Assembly (NCBI RefSeq): GCF_000341265.1
Contig: NZ_ANAE01000181.1
Location: 57,329 to 115,045 of the forward strand
DNA from: Nocardiopsis prasina DSM 43845
GTDB taxonomy: Bacteria > Actinomycetota > Actinomycetes > Streptosporangiales > Streptosporangiaceae
Direction: 5' to 3'
Length of the DNA stretch: 57,717 bases
In this document: positions 1 through 8,600 of the stretch, piece by piece
Position numbering within the stretch: the stretch's first letter is position 1
How the letters are laid out: each line of letters opens with the position of its first letter
Position numbers and translations under genes: made by a program
The notes under the pieces: model-generated
The model's input: the letters and a program-made list of their open reading frames with translations, nothing else
Database searches by the model: none
What the model was told of the DNA's origin: nothing

Positions 1-2
1 CC

Positions 3-227
3 GTGACCGGCGGAGCGACGGCCCAGCCCCGGGCGGACTTCGTGGTGCTCGAGACCGAGGAGGACTCCGAACAGGACGAGCGCGATCCGCGTCCCGAGTC
101 CGAGCCGCGCCCCGAGCCCGGTGACGACGGTTCCGGGTCCAACGGGGACTCCGGCTCCGGTGGCGGCTCCGGTGGCGACTCCGGTTCCGGCGGTGGCTCC
201 GGTGGCGACGGGGGTTCGAGCTCGTAA
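3..227 (+). CDS. C-terminal end of an unidentified protein (cut by the window edge)
   Basis: This is the last 74 codons of a reading frame that is open to the left edge, so the true start is probably outside the window. The visible part is very acidic (a run rich in Glu, Asp and Pro) and then becomes a low-complexity tail of Gly, Ser and Asp with repeated Gly-Gly-Ser-Gly units. Such tails are usually disordered linkers and carry no family signal. A strong hairpin follows the stop codon, which fits the end of a transcription unit. I do not recognise the protein and assign no function. A short free-standing gene starting at the GTG at position 3 is possible but less likely. Confidence 0.55.
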   Translation: MTGGATAQPRADFVVLETEEDSEQDERDPRPESEPRPEPGDDGSGSNGDSGSGGGSGGDSGSGGGSGGDGGSSS

Positions 228-250
228 CCGAGCCCCTGGGCACACCCCCT

Positions 251-296
251 CGACGGCCCCGTGGACGCACCCCGAGTGTGCTCCGCGGGGCCGTCG
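251..296 (+). terminator. Hairpin terminator downstream of the first gene
   Basis: The arms CGACGGCCCCG (251-261) and CGGGGCCGTCG (286-296) are perfectly complementary, and a G-U pair and three further pairs extend the stem inwards. There is no clear T-tract, as is common in high-GC actinomycetes. It sits about 25 bases after the stop of the preceding gene. Confidence 0.6.
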
Positions 297-508
297 TCGT
301 GGGTACCACCTGCGGTCCCGCCCACTTTCGCGCTTGCCGCACCGGTGTCGTCGAAGGTTCACACCGCTGTCGCCGACGCCCTGCCCGGTGGCGGTGGCGG
401 CGGCGCCGTCTGTCCACAGGCGGCCCCGCCGGGACTGCACATGAAGCCCACGGAGCACTAAGGTCGACATGTCATCTGATCACACCCACGACCCTTCCTG
501 AGCGGGAC

Positions 509-2602
509 ATGTCTGAACTGTCGAGCCCCCACGGCTCCTGGCCATCACCCATCAGTGCCGGTGACGTCGCCCGAGGAGTGCGCCAGATGGCGTATCCCTC
601 CGTCCTGGGCGACGAGGTCTGGTGGGAGGAGTACCGACCAGTCGAGGAGGGCCGCACCACGCTAGTGCGCCGGGACGCGGACGGCACCGTACGCGACCTG
701 CTGCCCGCACCGTGGAGCGTGGGCACGCGGGTGCACGAGTACGGCGGCCGCTCCCATCTCCCGGTCCCCCGCCGTGATGACAAGGCCATCGCCCGCGTGG
801 GCGTGGTCTTCGCCAACTCCGAGGACCAGCGGCTCTACCTGCTCGAACGCGGAGCCAGGGAGCCCGTCCCGCTGACCCCCGACCCCGCCTCCCCCGGGGC
901 TCTTCGGTACGCCGACCCGGCGCTGGGCGCCGACGGCAAACACCTGCTGTGCGTGCGGGAACAGCACGTCGACGGCACCGTGCGCCGCTCCATCGTGACG
1001 GTTCCCCTCTCGGGCCGGGGCGCTCACGACCCGTCCGCGATCCGCGAGCTGGTCTCCGGAGCGCACTTCTACGCCTCCCCCACGGTCTCGCCGGACGGCA
1101 CCCACCTGGCCTACGTGCGCTGGAACCACCCGAGGATGCCCTGGGACGGCACGGAGCTGCGGGTGGGCGACCTCACCGAGAACGGCCTGATCGGCGAGTA
1201 CACGCTCAAGGGCGGGGTGGACGAGTCCGTGCTCGCCCCCGTCTGGGCGAACGACTCCACGCTGTACCTGGCCTCGGACTGGCCCGGCTTCTGGAACCTA
1301 TACCAGGCCGGACTGAAGGGCCAGGCCATCGCCCTCTACCCGGCCGAGGAGGAGTTCCACTCCCCGCCGTGGCGCCTGGGCGACCGCTGTTTCCGTCTGT
1401 TGGAAGACGGGCGGATCGTGACCCTGCACGGCGACACCGCGATGCGGCCGAGCGTGTACGATCCCGACACCCTGGACCTGGAGCCGGTCACCACCGAGCT
1501 GACCTCGTGGTCCCACCTGGACTCGGACGGCACCAGCGTGGTGGCCATCGCGGCCTCCTCGGACACCGCCGGGTGCCTGGTGCGGCTCGACCCGGACCGC
1601 CGTACCGTCGAGGTGCTGGTGCGCGGGGCCGAGGAACCCGTCGACCCCGCCTACCTTCCCGTCCCCCGCCAGGAGACGCTGCCCGGCCGTTACGGGGCGA
1701 CGGTGCACGCCAACGTGTACCCGCCCACCAACCCCGAGGTCTCCCCGGACGGGCCGGCGCCCTACGTGGTGTGGGCGCACGGCGGGCCGGTGGGGCAGGC
1801 CACGCGCTCGCTGGACCTGGTCAAGGCCTACTTCACCAGCCGTGGGATCGGTGTCGTGGACGTGGACTACGGCGGTTCCACGGGTTACGGGCGCTCCTAC
1901 CGCAAGCGTCTGCACAAGCAGTGGGGCGCGGTGGACGTCGAGGACTGCACCGCGGCCGCTCGGGCCCTGGTGGATCGTGGTCTGGCCGACCCCGAGCGCC
2001 TGGCCATCCGGGGCCCGAGCGCGGGCGGCCTCACCGCCCTGCTCGCCCTGACCGGTGACACCTTCGCCTGCGGGGTGTCGTACTTCGGCGTCGCGGACCT
2101 GCTGGGGCTGGTCAAGACCACCCACGACTTCGAGTCGCGTTTCACGGACACGCTGGTCGGCACCCTGCCGGGGTTCGTGGAGACCTACCGGGAGCGGTCG
2201 CCGATCAACCGGATCAGTGAGATCGGGGTCCCCGTCCTTCTGCTCCAGGGGTTGGAGGACAAGGTGGTCACCCCGGACCAGGCGAGCCGTATGGCCGCCG
2301 GGCTGAGCAGGCGCCAGGTGCCCTACGCGCTGCTGGAGTTCGAGGGCGAGGCCCACGGGTTCCGGTCCGAGGGCGCGCGCGTGCGCTCCCTGGAGGCGGA
2401 GCTGGCCTTCTACGCGGGGGTGTTCGGTTTCGCGCCGGACGTGGCCCCGTTGGAGCTCACCACCGAACCTCCCGAACCGCGCGCCGAGGACCCCGAGGTC
2501 GACATCCCGGTCGCGGAGCAGCTTCCCGAGGTGACCCCGGAGTCCGGTGTGACCGCCGGGACCGGTGAGCCGGTGGTCCGGGAGCACACGGAGCCGTCCT
2601 GA
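509..2602 (+). CDS. S9-family prolyl oligopeptidase-type peptidase
   Basis: This is a cytoplasmic-type peptidase or acylaminoacyl peptidase of 697 residues. The first half looks like the beta-propeller that filters substrates. The second half is an alpha/beta-hydrolase domain with the nucleophile elbow GPSAGG (Ser504), Asp584 in the motif LEDKVV and His616 in EAHGF, so the catalytic triad is complete. The frame is open further upstream, but the ATG at 509 begins a normal N-terminus (MSELSSPHG), so I chose it. No signal peptide is visible. The C-terminus has a tail of roughly 50 residues rich in Pro and Glu that is not part of the catalytic fold. The substrate cannot be read from sequence. The gene faces a convergent methyltransferase gene about 100 bases away. 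Confidence 0.88.
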   Translation: MSELSSPHGSWPSPISAGDVARGVRQMAYPSVLGDEVWWEEYRPVEEGRTTLVRRDADGTVRDLLPAPWSVGTRVHEYGGRSHLPVPRRDDKAIARVGVVFANSEDQRLYLLERGAREPVPLTPDPASPGALRYADPALGADGKHLLCVREQHVDGTVRRSIVTVPLSGRGAHDPSAIRELVSGAHFYASPTVSPDGTHLAYVRWNHPRMPWDGTELRVGDLTENGLIGEYTLKGGVDESVLAPVWANDSTLYLASDWPGFWNLYQAGLKGQAIALYPAEEEFHSPPWRLGDRCFRLLEDGRIVTLHGDTAMRPSVYDPDTLDLEPVTTELTSWSHLDSDGTSVVAIAASSDTAGCLVRLDPDRRTVEVLVRGAEEPVDPAYLPVPRQETLPGRYGATVHANVYPPTNPEVSPDGPAPYVVWAHGGPVGQATRSLDLVKAYFTSRGIGVVDVDYGGSTGYGRSYRKRLHKQWGAVDVEDCTAAARALVDRGLADPERLAIRGPSAGGLTALLALTGDTFACGVSYFGVADLLGLVKTTHDFESRFTDTLVGTLPGFVETYRERSPINRISEIGVPVLLLQGLEDKVVTPDQASRMAAGLSRRQVPYALLEFEGEAHGFRSEGARVRSLEAELAFYAGVFGFAPDVAPLELTTEPPEPRAEDPEVDIPVAEQLPEVTPESGVTAGTGEPVVREHTEPS

Positions 2603-2625
2603 CCGCCGGAACCCGACCGGGTGCG

Positions 2626-2646
2626 GGAGGCGCGGTGTTCGCCTCC
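2626..2646. terminator. Possible short terminator hairpin between convergent genes
   Basis: GGAGGCG (2626-2632) pairs with CGCCTCC (2640-2646) around a seven-base loop. It lies between the convergent S9 peptidase and methyltransferase genes. The stem is only seven pairs, so this is tentative. Confidence 0.3.
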
Positions 2647-2703
2647 GCCCCCGCCGGAGCGGGTCCGTCAGGGAGCGGTCCGCCCCCACGGTCGCCTCGG
2701 CGA

Positions 2704-3336
2704 TCACCGGTCGAGGCGCGCCAACAGGTGGGCGTCGAGGAAGCCCCGTTCGGAGGCCGGATCATGGATGAGCCGGGCGAACACGGTGAGACCGGCCTCA
2801 GCCAGCAGTCCGGCGAACCGGTCCACCGGCCAGCTGTGAGCGGGGGCCACCTTGTGGTCGAAGCGGACCGGCTCGGGCCCGTCGGTGGCGAAGAACGAGA
2901 CCAGGAGCAGACCCCCGGGCGCCAGTACGCGCACCTGCTCGTCCAGGAGCGCCGGCAGTTCTCCGGGCGGGGTGTGGATCATGGAGTAGTGGGCCAGTAC
3001 ACCGCCGAGCGCGTCGTCCTCGACCGGCAGGGTCTCCATCCGGGCCTCGTCGAACCGCAGGGAGGGGGACGCCCGCCGTGCGTGGGCGACCATGGCCGGG
3101 GAGAGGTCCAGGCCGAAGGCGTCCAGTCCCAGGTCGTTCAGCATGGCCGTCAGATGTCCGGGCCCGCACCCGACGTCGGCCGCCAGCGGGTTCCCCGTCC
3201 CGCGCACCAGCTCGGCGAAGGTGCCGATCATGTTCCGCGAGAACGGCTGTGTCTCCAACCGCCCCGCGAACATCGACGCGTACAGCTCGACGACCCCGTC
3301 GTAGGCGGCCCTGGTCTTGTCCTGGTGTTCCGTCAC
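2704..3336 (-). CDS. Class I SAM-dependent methyltransferase
   Basis: This protein of about 210 residues has the class I methyltransferase fold: motif I is AADVGCGPGHL, followed by the acidic loop FGLDLSPAM and a post-I segment before APGGLLLVSFF. The opening residues (DKTRAAYDGVVELYASMF) are typical of a family of small actinobacterial methyltransferases that act on small molecules, but the acceptor is not predictable. I chose the GTG at 3336 because the conserved domain starts there. A longer form from the GTG at 3408 would add 24 residues with no conserved look, and neither start has a good ribosome-binding site. The gene lies about 100 bases downstream of recX on the same strand and could be read through from the recA-recX transcript. 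Confidence 0.8.
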   Translation of the reverse strand: MTEHQDKTRAAYDGVVELYASMFAGRLETQPFSRNMIGTFAELVRGTGNPLAADVGCGPGHLTAMLNDLGLDAFGLDLSPAMVAHARRASPSLRFDEARMETLPVEDDALGGVLAHYSMIHTPPGELPALLDEQVRVLAPGGLLLVSFFATDGPEPVRFDHKVAPAHSWPVDRFAGLLAEAGLTVFARLIHDPASERGFLDAHLLARLDR

Positions 3337-3435
3337 AGAAGAGGAAGCTAGCACCCGCGTAGCTTCGCGGTGCCCCCGGGCCGAAACGGCCCTGCCCGCC
3401 TGTGCCACGGGTTCGGCGGGGTTGCTGAGTGGGCG

Positions 3436-4029
3436 CTAGAAGTCGGGGTGGTCCGGGTCGGCCTCCAGGCCTTCCTGTTCCATCTCCTCACGGACGATGC
3501 GGTAGGACAGGCCCCCCGGGTAGCCCTTGCGGGCCAGGACGCCCAGGGCACGGCGGACGCGGGCCTCCTTCTCCTTGCTGCGGCTCCCGCGCAGGCTCTT
3601 GCGGGCCAGCGCGCGGGCGGCCTCCTGCTCGTCCTCGTCGCTGACCTCGGCGACCGCCTCACGGACGGTCTCCTCCTCCACCCCCCGGGTACGCAGCTCC
3701 TGGGTCAGGGCACGGCGGGACAGGTGCCTGCCGTACTGCCGGGAGGTGACCCAGGCCTGGGCGAAGGCGGCGTCGTCGATCAGCCCGGCCTCGTCGAGGC
3801 CGTTGAGGACCCCCTCCACCACCTCGTCCGGGTACTCCCTGCGGTGCAGGGAGCGCTCCAGCTGGGCCCGGGTGCGCGGTGAGTGGGTGAGCATCCGCAG
3901 GACCAGGTTCCTGGCCTTGTTCTCGAGGTCCGCTCCGGGCTGCCCGCCCGGAGCGGTCTCCTCGTCGGCGCTCACCGGATCGGCCTCGGCCGGTCCGGTG
4001 CGGTCGGGTGACCGGCGCCGCTCACGCAT
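3436..4029 (-). CDS. recX: RecX, regulator of RecA
   Basis: RecX binds RecA filaments and limits their growth and activity. The 197-residue product has the expected tandem three-helix repeats, including [17 protein letters not shown] near the N-terminus, then [13 protein letters not shown] and a basic segment [13 protein letters not shown]. The start is fixed by an ATG at 4029 that overlaps the last eight bases of recA, so translation is probably coupled and RecX made in proportion to RecA. The first 35 or so residues are a charged, low-complexity lead-in. The frame is open well upstream inside recA, but that part is a shadow of recA in another frame. Synteny with recA makes the assignment firm. 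Confidence 0.93.
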   Translation of the reverse strand: MRERRRSPDRTGPAEADPVSADEETAPGGQPGADLENKARNLVLRMLTHSPRTRAQLERSLHRREYPDEVVEGVLNGLDEAGLIDDAAFAQAWVTSRQYGRHLSRRALTQELRTRGVEEETVREAVAEVSDEDEQEAARALARKSLRGSRSKEKEARVRRALGVLARKGYPGGLSYRIVREEMEQEGLEADPDHPDF

Positions 4030-5140
4030 CCGGGGCGGCGGCCTTGGTGGTCTTGGCCGCGGCGCGCTTGGCGGGGGCCTTGGGCTCCTCGGCCTTGACC
4101 GGGTCGGCCTTGGGCTCGGCGGAGCTGGAGGCGCTGTCGTCACCCTGTCCGGGGATGCCCAGCTTCTCCTTGATCTTCTTCTCGATCTCCTTGGCCACGT
4201 CCACGTTCTCGCGCAGGAAGTTCCGGGCGTTCTCCTTGCCCTGCCCGAGCTGGGTGCCGTCGTAGGTGTACCAGGCTCCGGACTTGCGCACGATGGCGTG
4301 CTCCACGCCCAGGTCGATGAGGCTGCCCTCGCGGGAGACGCCGACACCGTAGAGGATGTCGAACTCCGCCTGCTTGAAGGGCGGCGCGACCTTGTTCTTG
4401 ACGACCTTGACGCGGGTACGGTTGCCGACCGCGTCGGTGCCGTCCTTGAGCGTCTCGATGCGGCGTACGTCCAGGCGGACCGAGGCGTAGAACTTCAGCG
4501 CCTTGCCACCGGTGGTGGTCTCCGGCGAGCCGAACATGACGCCGACCTTCTCGCGGAGCTGGTTGATGAAGATCGCGGTGGTGCCGGTGGAGTGCAGGGC
4601 ACCGGCGATCTTGCGCAGCGCCTGGGACATGAGCCGGGCCTGGAGGCCGACGTGGCTGTCGCCCATCTCGCCCTCGATCTCGGCGCGGGGCACCAGGGCC
4701 GCCACGGAGTCGATCACGATGATCGAGACGGCGCCGGAGCGGATGAGCATGTCGACGATCTCCAGCGCCTGCTCACCGGTGTCCGGCTGGGACAGGAGGA
4801 GGTTGTCGGTGTCGACGCCGATCTTCTTGGCGTACTCGGGGTCGAGCGCGTGCTCGGCGTCGACGAAGGCGGCGATGCCGCCCATCTTCTGGGCGCTGGC
4901 CACCGCGTGCAGGGCGACGGTGGTCTTACCGCTGGACTCGGGGCCGTAGACCTCGACGACCCGGCCCTTGGGCAGGCCTCCGATGCCCAGGGCGACGTCC
5001 AGCGCGATGGCGCCGGTGGGGATCGCCTCGATCGGCGGACGGTCGTCGTCCCCCAGCCGCATGACGGAGCCCTTGCCGAACTGCCGCTCGATCTGCGCGA
5101 GCGCTGTTTCGAGAGCCTTGTCTCGGTCTCCAGATGCCAC
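4022..5140 (-). CDS. recA: RecA recombinase
   Basis: RecA forms the DNA-strand-exchange filament and triggers cleavage of the LexA repressor. The product has 372 residues with Walker [10 protein letters not shown] (about residues 66-73), Walker [13 protein letters not shown], the DNA-binding loops and the [16 protein letters not shown] segment, and a C-terminal Lys/Ala/Pro tail as in other actinomycetes. I chose the GTG at 5140 because GGGGA lies just upstream and the protein then begins [20 protein letters not shown], like known actinobacterial RecA. ATG codons at 5176 and 5185 would add 12-15 residues. An SOS box lies about 110 bases upstream, so the gene should be damage-inducible. It overlaps recX by eight bases. 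Confidence 0.98.
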   Translation of the reverse strand: MASGDRDKALETALAQIERQFGKGSVMRLGDDDRPPIEAIPTGAIALDVALGIGGLPKGRVVEVYGPESSGKTTVALHAVASAQKMGGIAAFVDAEHALDPEYAKKIGVDTDNLLLSQPDTGEQALEIVDMLIRSGAVSIIVIDSVAALVPRAEIEGEMGDSHVGLQARLMSQALRKIAGALHSTGTTAIFINQLREKVGVMFGSPETTTGGKALKFYASVRLDVRRIETLKDGTDAVGNRTRVKVVKNKVAPPFKQAEFDILYGVGVSREGSLIDLGVEHAIVRKSGAWYTYDGTQLGQGKENARNFLRENVDVAKEIEKKIKEKLGIPGQGDDSASSSAEPKADPVKAEEPKAPAKRAAAKTTKAAAPDA

Positions 5141-5250
5141 GGGATTCCCCTGTTGGGTTGATGCCTTTTTCTTCATGATGCGCATGACGCTACGCGGTCG
5201 GTACGACAATCGCGACGCTCCACGTCCGCCCACCGAGAACCCAGACTACC

Positions 5251-5264
5251 CGAACTCATGTTCG
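5251..5264 (-). promoter_or_regulatory. LexA (SOS) box upstream of recA
   Basis: The sequence CGAAC-TCAT-GTTCG is a perfect inverted repeat and matches the Gram-positive/actinobacterial LexA operator pattern CGAAC-N4-GTTCG. It lies in the space between recA and the DUF3046 gene, about 110 bases before the recA start codon, which places it over or near the recA promoter. LexA control of recA and recX follows. Confidence 0.88.
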
Positions 5265-5321
5265 AAATCCGGTACGAACCCCCGGCGTCTCGGTTTTTAC
5301 GTGTGTCGGGAGGAGGTCGGC

Positions 5322-5516
5322 TCAGCGGACGGAGGCGGGAAGGTCGAACGCGTCACACACGGCCCGCCACACCTCCTTGGCCGAGGTCCCGTCGGCCAGC
5401 GCCTGGTTGACCGTACGGGAGCCGAGCTTCTCGATGACGTAGTCCTTGGCCAGGCTGTCCGCGTAGGCCTCGCCGAACTGGGCGTGCATGTTGTGCCAGA
5501 AAACAGTGAGTCTCAT
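5322..5516 (-). CDS. DUF3046 family small protein
   Basis: This 64-residue protein begins MRLTVFWHNMHAQFGEAYAD and contains the conserved segment SRTVNQALADGTSAKEVWRA, which identifies the DUF3046 family of actinobacteria. The function of that family is not known to me. It lies just upstream of recA on the same strand, which is the usual place for this family, but the SOS box between the two genes suggests recA also has its own promoter. The start is the only plausible ATG. The gene is divergent from lhr, with about 120 bases between the starts. Confidence 0.88.
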   Translation of the reverse strand: MRLTVFWHNMHAQFGEAYADSLAKDYVIEKLGSRTVNQALADGTSAKEVWRAVCDAFDLPASVR

Positions 5517-5637
5517 CGGCCCCAGTATGGGTGACCGGGGGGAGCCGCTGGGCCTCGTCCACAGGACGAGTTCCCGCCGGTCCGCGGTCCCGGGTGTCCT
5601 GCGGCGATCTGTCGGACCCCTTGGGCAGACTGGTGCG

Positions 5638-8600
5638 ATGAGCGGAGCGACCGATCCCCTGGCACTCTTCGGCACGGCGACCCGGGCCTGGTTCGGTCGG
5701 GCCTTCCCGGACGGGCCCACGGCCGCCCAGACCGAGGCCTGGCGGACGGTCGCCTCCGGCCGGGACACGCTGGTGGTGGCGCCGACCGGCTCGGGCAAGA
5801 CGCTGTCGGCCTTCCTGTGGTCCCTGGACCGGCTCACCCACGCCCCGGTGCCGACGGACCGCTCGAAGCGCTGCCGGGTCCTGTACGTGTCGCCGCTCAA
5901 GGCCCTGGCCGTGGACGTGGAGCGCAACCTCCGCCAGCCGCTCGCGGGGATCGCCGCGGCCGCCGAGGACGGTGGGGAGGTCCTGGCACCGGTCACCGTG
6001 GGGGTGCGCACCGGCGACACCCCCGCCCAGGAGCGGCGCCGGATGGCCACCCGTCCCCCGGACGTCCTCATCACCACGCCCGAGTCCCTCTTCCTTGTCC
6101 TGACCTCCAGGGCCCGTGAGGGCCTCTCCGGGGTGGAGACGGTCATCGTGGACGAGGTGCACGCCCTGGCCGGGACCAAGCGCGGCGCCCACCTGGCACT
6201 GAGCCTGGAGCGCCTGTCCGCCCTGCTGGACCGCCCGGCCCAGCGGATCGGCCTGTCCGCCACGGTGCGTCCGCGGGAGACCGTCGCCGCCTACCTGAGC
6301 GGCACCGGTCAGGGCGCCACCGGAACCGGCGGCGCCGTGATCGTGGCCCCGCCGGACACCCCCCGCATGGATCTGCGCGTGGAGGCGTCCGTGCCCGATC
6401 TGGACGAACCCGGGAGCCCGGCCGCCACGACCGAGGGCCTGCCCCCGGACCCGCGCGCGGGCAACACCATGAGCCGGGGCTCGGTCTGGCCGCACATGGA
6501 GCGCCGGGTGCTGGATCTGGTCGAGGCCAACCGCTCCACCATCGTGTTCACCAACGGCCGCCGCACCGCCGAGAAGCTGTGTGCCCGGCTCAACGACCTC
6601 CACGCCGAACGCGTCGACGGAACCCTCCCCGACGAGGAGGTGGCCGCCCAGGTGATCGGCCAGTCCGAGCAGAGCCGGGGCGGGGCGCCGGTGATCGCGC
6701 GCGCCCACCACGGCTCCGTGTCCAAGGCCGAGCGGGAGCTCATCGAGGACGACCTCAAGGCGGGGCGGCTGCGGTGTGTGGTGGCCACCTCCAGCCTCGA
6801 ACTCGGGGTGGACATGGGCGCGGTGGACCTGGTGGTGCAGGTGGCCGCTCCCCCGTCGGTGGCCAGCGGCCTCCAGCGGGTCGGCCGCGCGGGCCACCAG
6901 GTGGGCGAGACCTCACGCGGGGTGTTCCTGCCGCAGTACCGGGGCGACCTGCTGGCGACCACCGTGGTGACAGAACGCATGCGCGCGGGCGGGATCGAAC
7001 GGCTGGAGATGCCCCGCGACCCCCTGGACGTGCTGTCGCAGCAGGTCGTGGCCATGGTGGCGATGGACGACTGGACGGTGCCCGGGCTCGCGGCGCTGGT
7101 GCGACGCGCGGCGCCCTTCGCGGACCTGAGCGACGCGGTGCTGGAGTCGGTGCTGGACATGCTGTCGGGCCGCTACCCCTCGGACGAGTTCGCCGAGCTG
7201 CGCCCGCGCCTGGTGTGGGACCGGGACGAGGACGTGCTGCGGTCGCGGCCGGGCGCTCAGCGGCTGGCGGTGATCAGCGGCGGCACCATCCCGGACCGGG
7301 GCTTGTACGGAGTGCACCTGGCCTCGGAGTCGACGAGCAGGGCGCCGACCCGCGTCGGTGAGCTGGACGAGGAGATGGTCTACGAGTCCCGTGTGGGCGA
7401 CGTGTTCGTGCTGGGTTCGACCTCGTGGCGGATCGAGGCGATCACCGCTGACCGCGTGATGGTCTCCCCCGCACCGGGACGGCCGGGTCGGATGCCGTTC
7501 TGGAAGGCGGACGCGCTCGGCCGCCCGGCGGAACTGGGCCGTGCGGTGGGCGCGATGACCCGTGAGCTTGCCGAACGCGGCCAGGTGGCGGGGCGTGAGC
7601 TGGCCACGACCGCCGGGCTGGACGACTGGGCCGCCGACAACCTCGTGGAGTACGTGGCCGACCAGCGGGAGGCGACCGGGAGCGTGCCCGACGACCGCAC
7701 GGTGGTGATCGAGCGCTTCCGCGACCAGGTGGGCGACTGGCGCGCGGTGGTGCACTCACCGCTGGGGGCCCGGGTGCACGCGCCGTGGGCGCTGGCGATC
7801 GCCGGTCGGGCCAGGGAACGGTTCGGGACGGACGCCCAGGTGGTGCACGGTGACGACGGGATCGTGCTGCGGCTGCCGGACGTGGAGTCGGGCGGCATTC
7901 TGCGGGCGGGTGAGCTGGCCGACCTGGTGTCGTTGGACCCGGAGACCGTGGAGGCCGTGGTCGCCGACGAGCTCACCGGGTCGGCGCTGTTCGCGTCCCG
8001 GTTCCGCGAGTGCGCGGCTCGGGCGCTGCTGTTGCCCCGCCAGCGCCCGGACCGGCGGATGCCGTTGTGGCAGCAGCGGTTGCGGTCCCAGCACCTGTTG
8101 TCGGTGGCGGGCCGCTACGGGTCGTTCCCGATCGTGTTGGAGACGGTGCGCGAGTGTCTGCGGGACGTGTTCGACGTGCCCGCGCTCGCGGAGGTGCTCA
8201 CCGACGTCCGGGCGCGCCGGATGAGGGTGGTGGAGGTGGAGACCCCGCAGGCCTCGCCGTTCGCCCGGTCGCTGCTGATGGAGTACACGGCGGCCTTCCT
8301 GTACGAGGGGGACGCCCCCGCCGCCGAACTGCGCGCGCAGGCGCTCACCCTGGACGCGTCGCTGTTGGCGGACCTGCTGGGCAGCGCGGACCTGCGGGAG
8401 CTGCTGGATCCGGAGGTGGTGGAACACACCGACGCCCTGTTGCAGCGGACCGCCGCACCGGTGCGGGATCTGGAGGGTGCGGCCGACCTGCTGCGGGAGG
8501 TGGGGCCGCTGACCACCGCCGAGGCGGTCGAGCGGGGTGCGCTGCGGGAGTGGCTGGAGGAGCTGGAGGGCGCCGGTCGCGTGGTGCGGATGCGGGTGGC

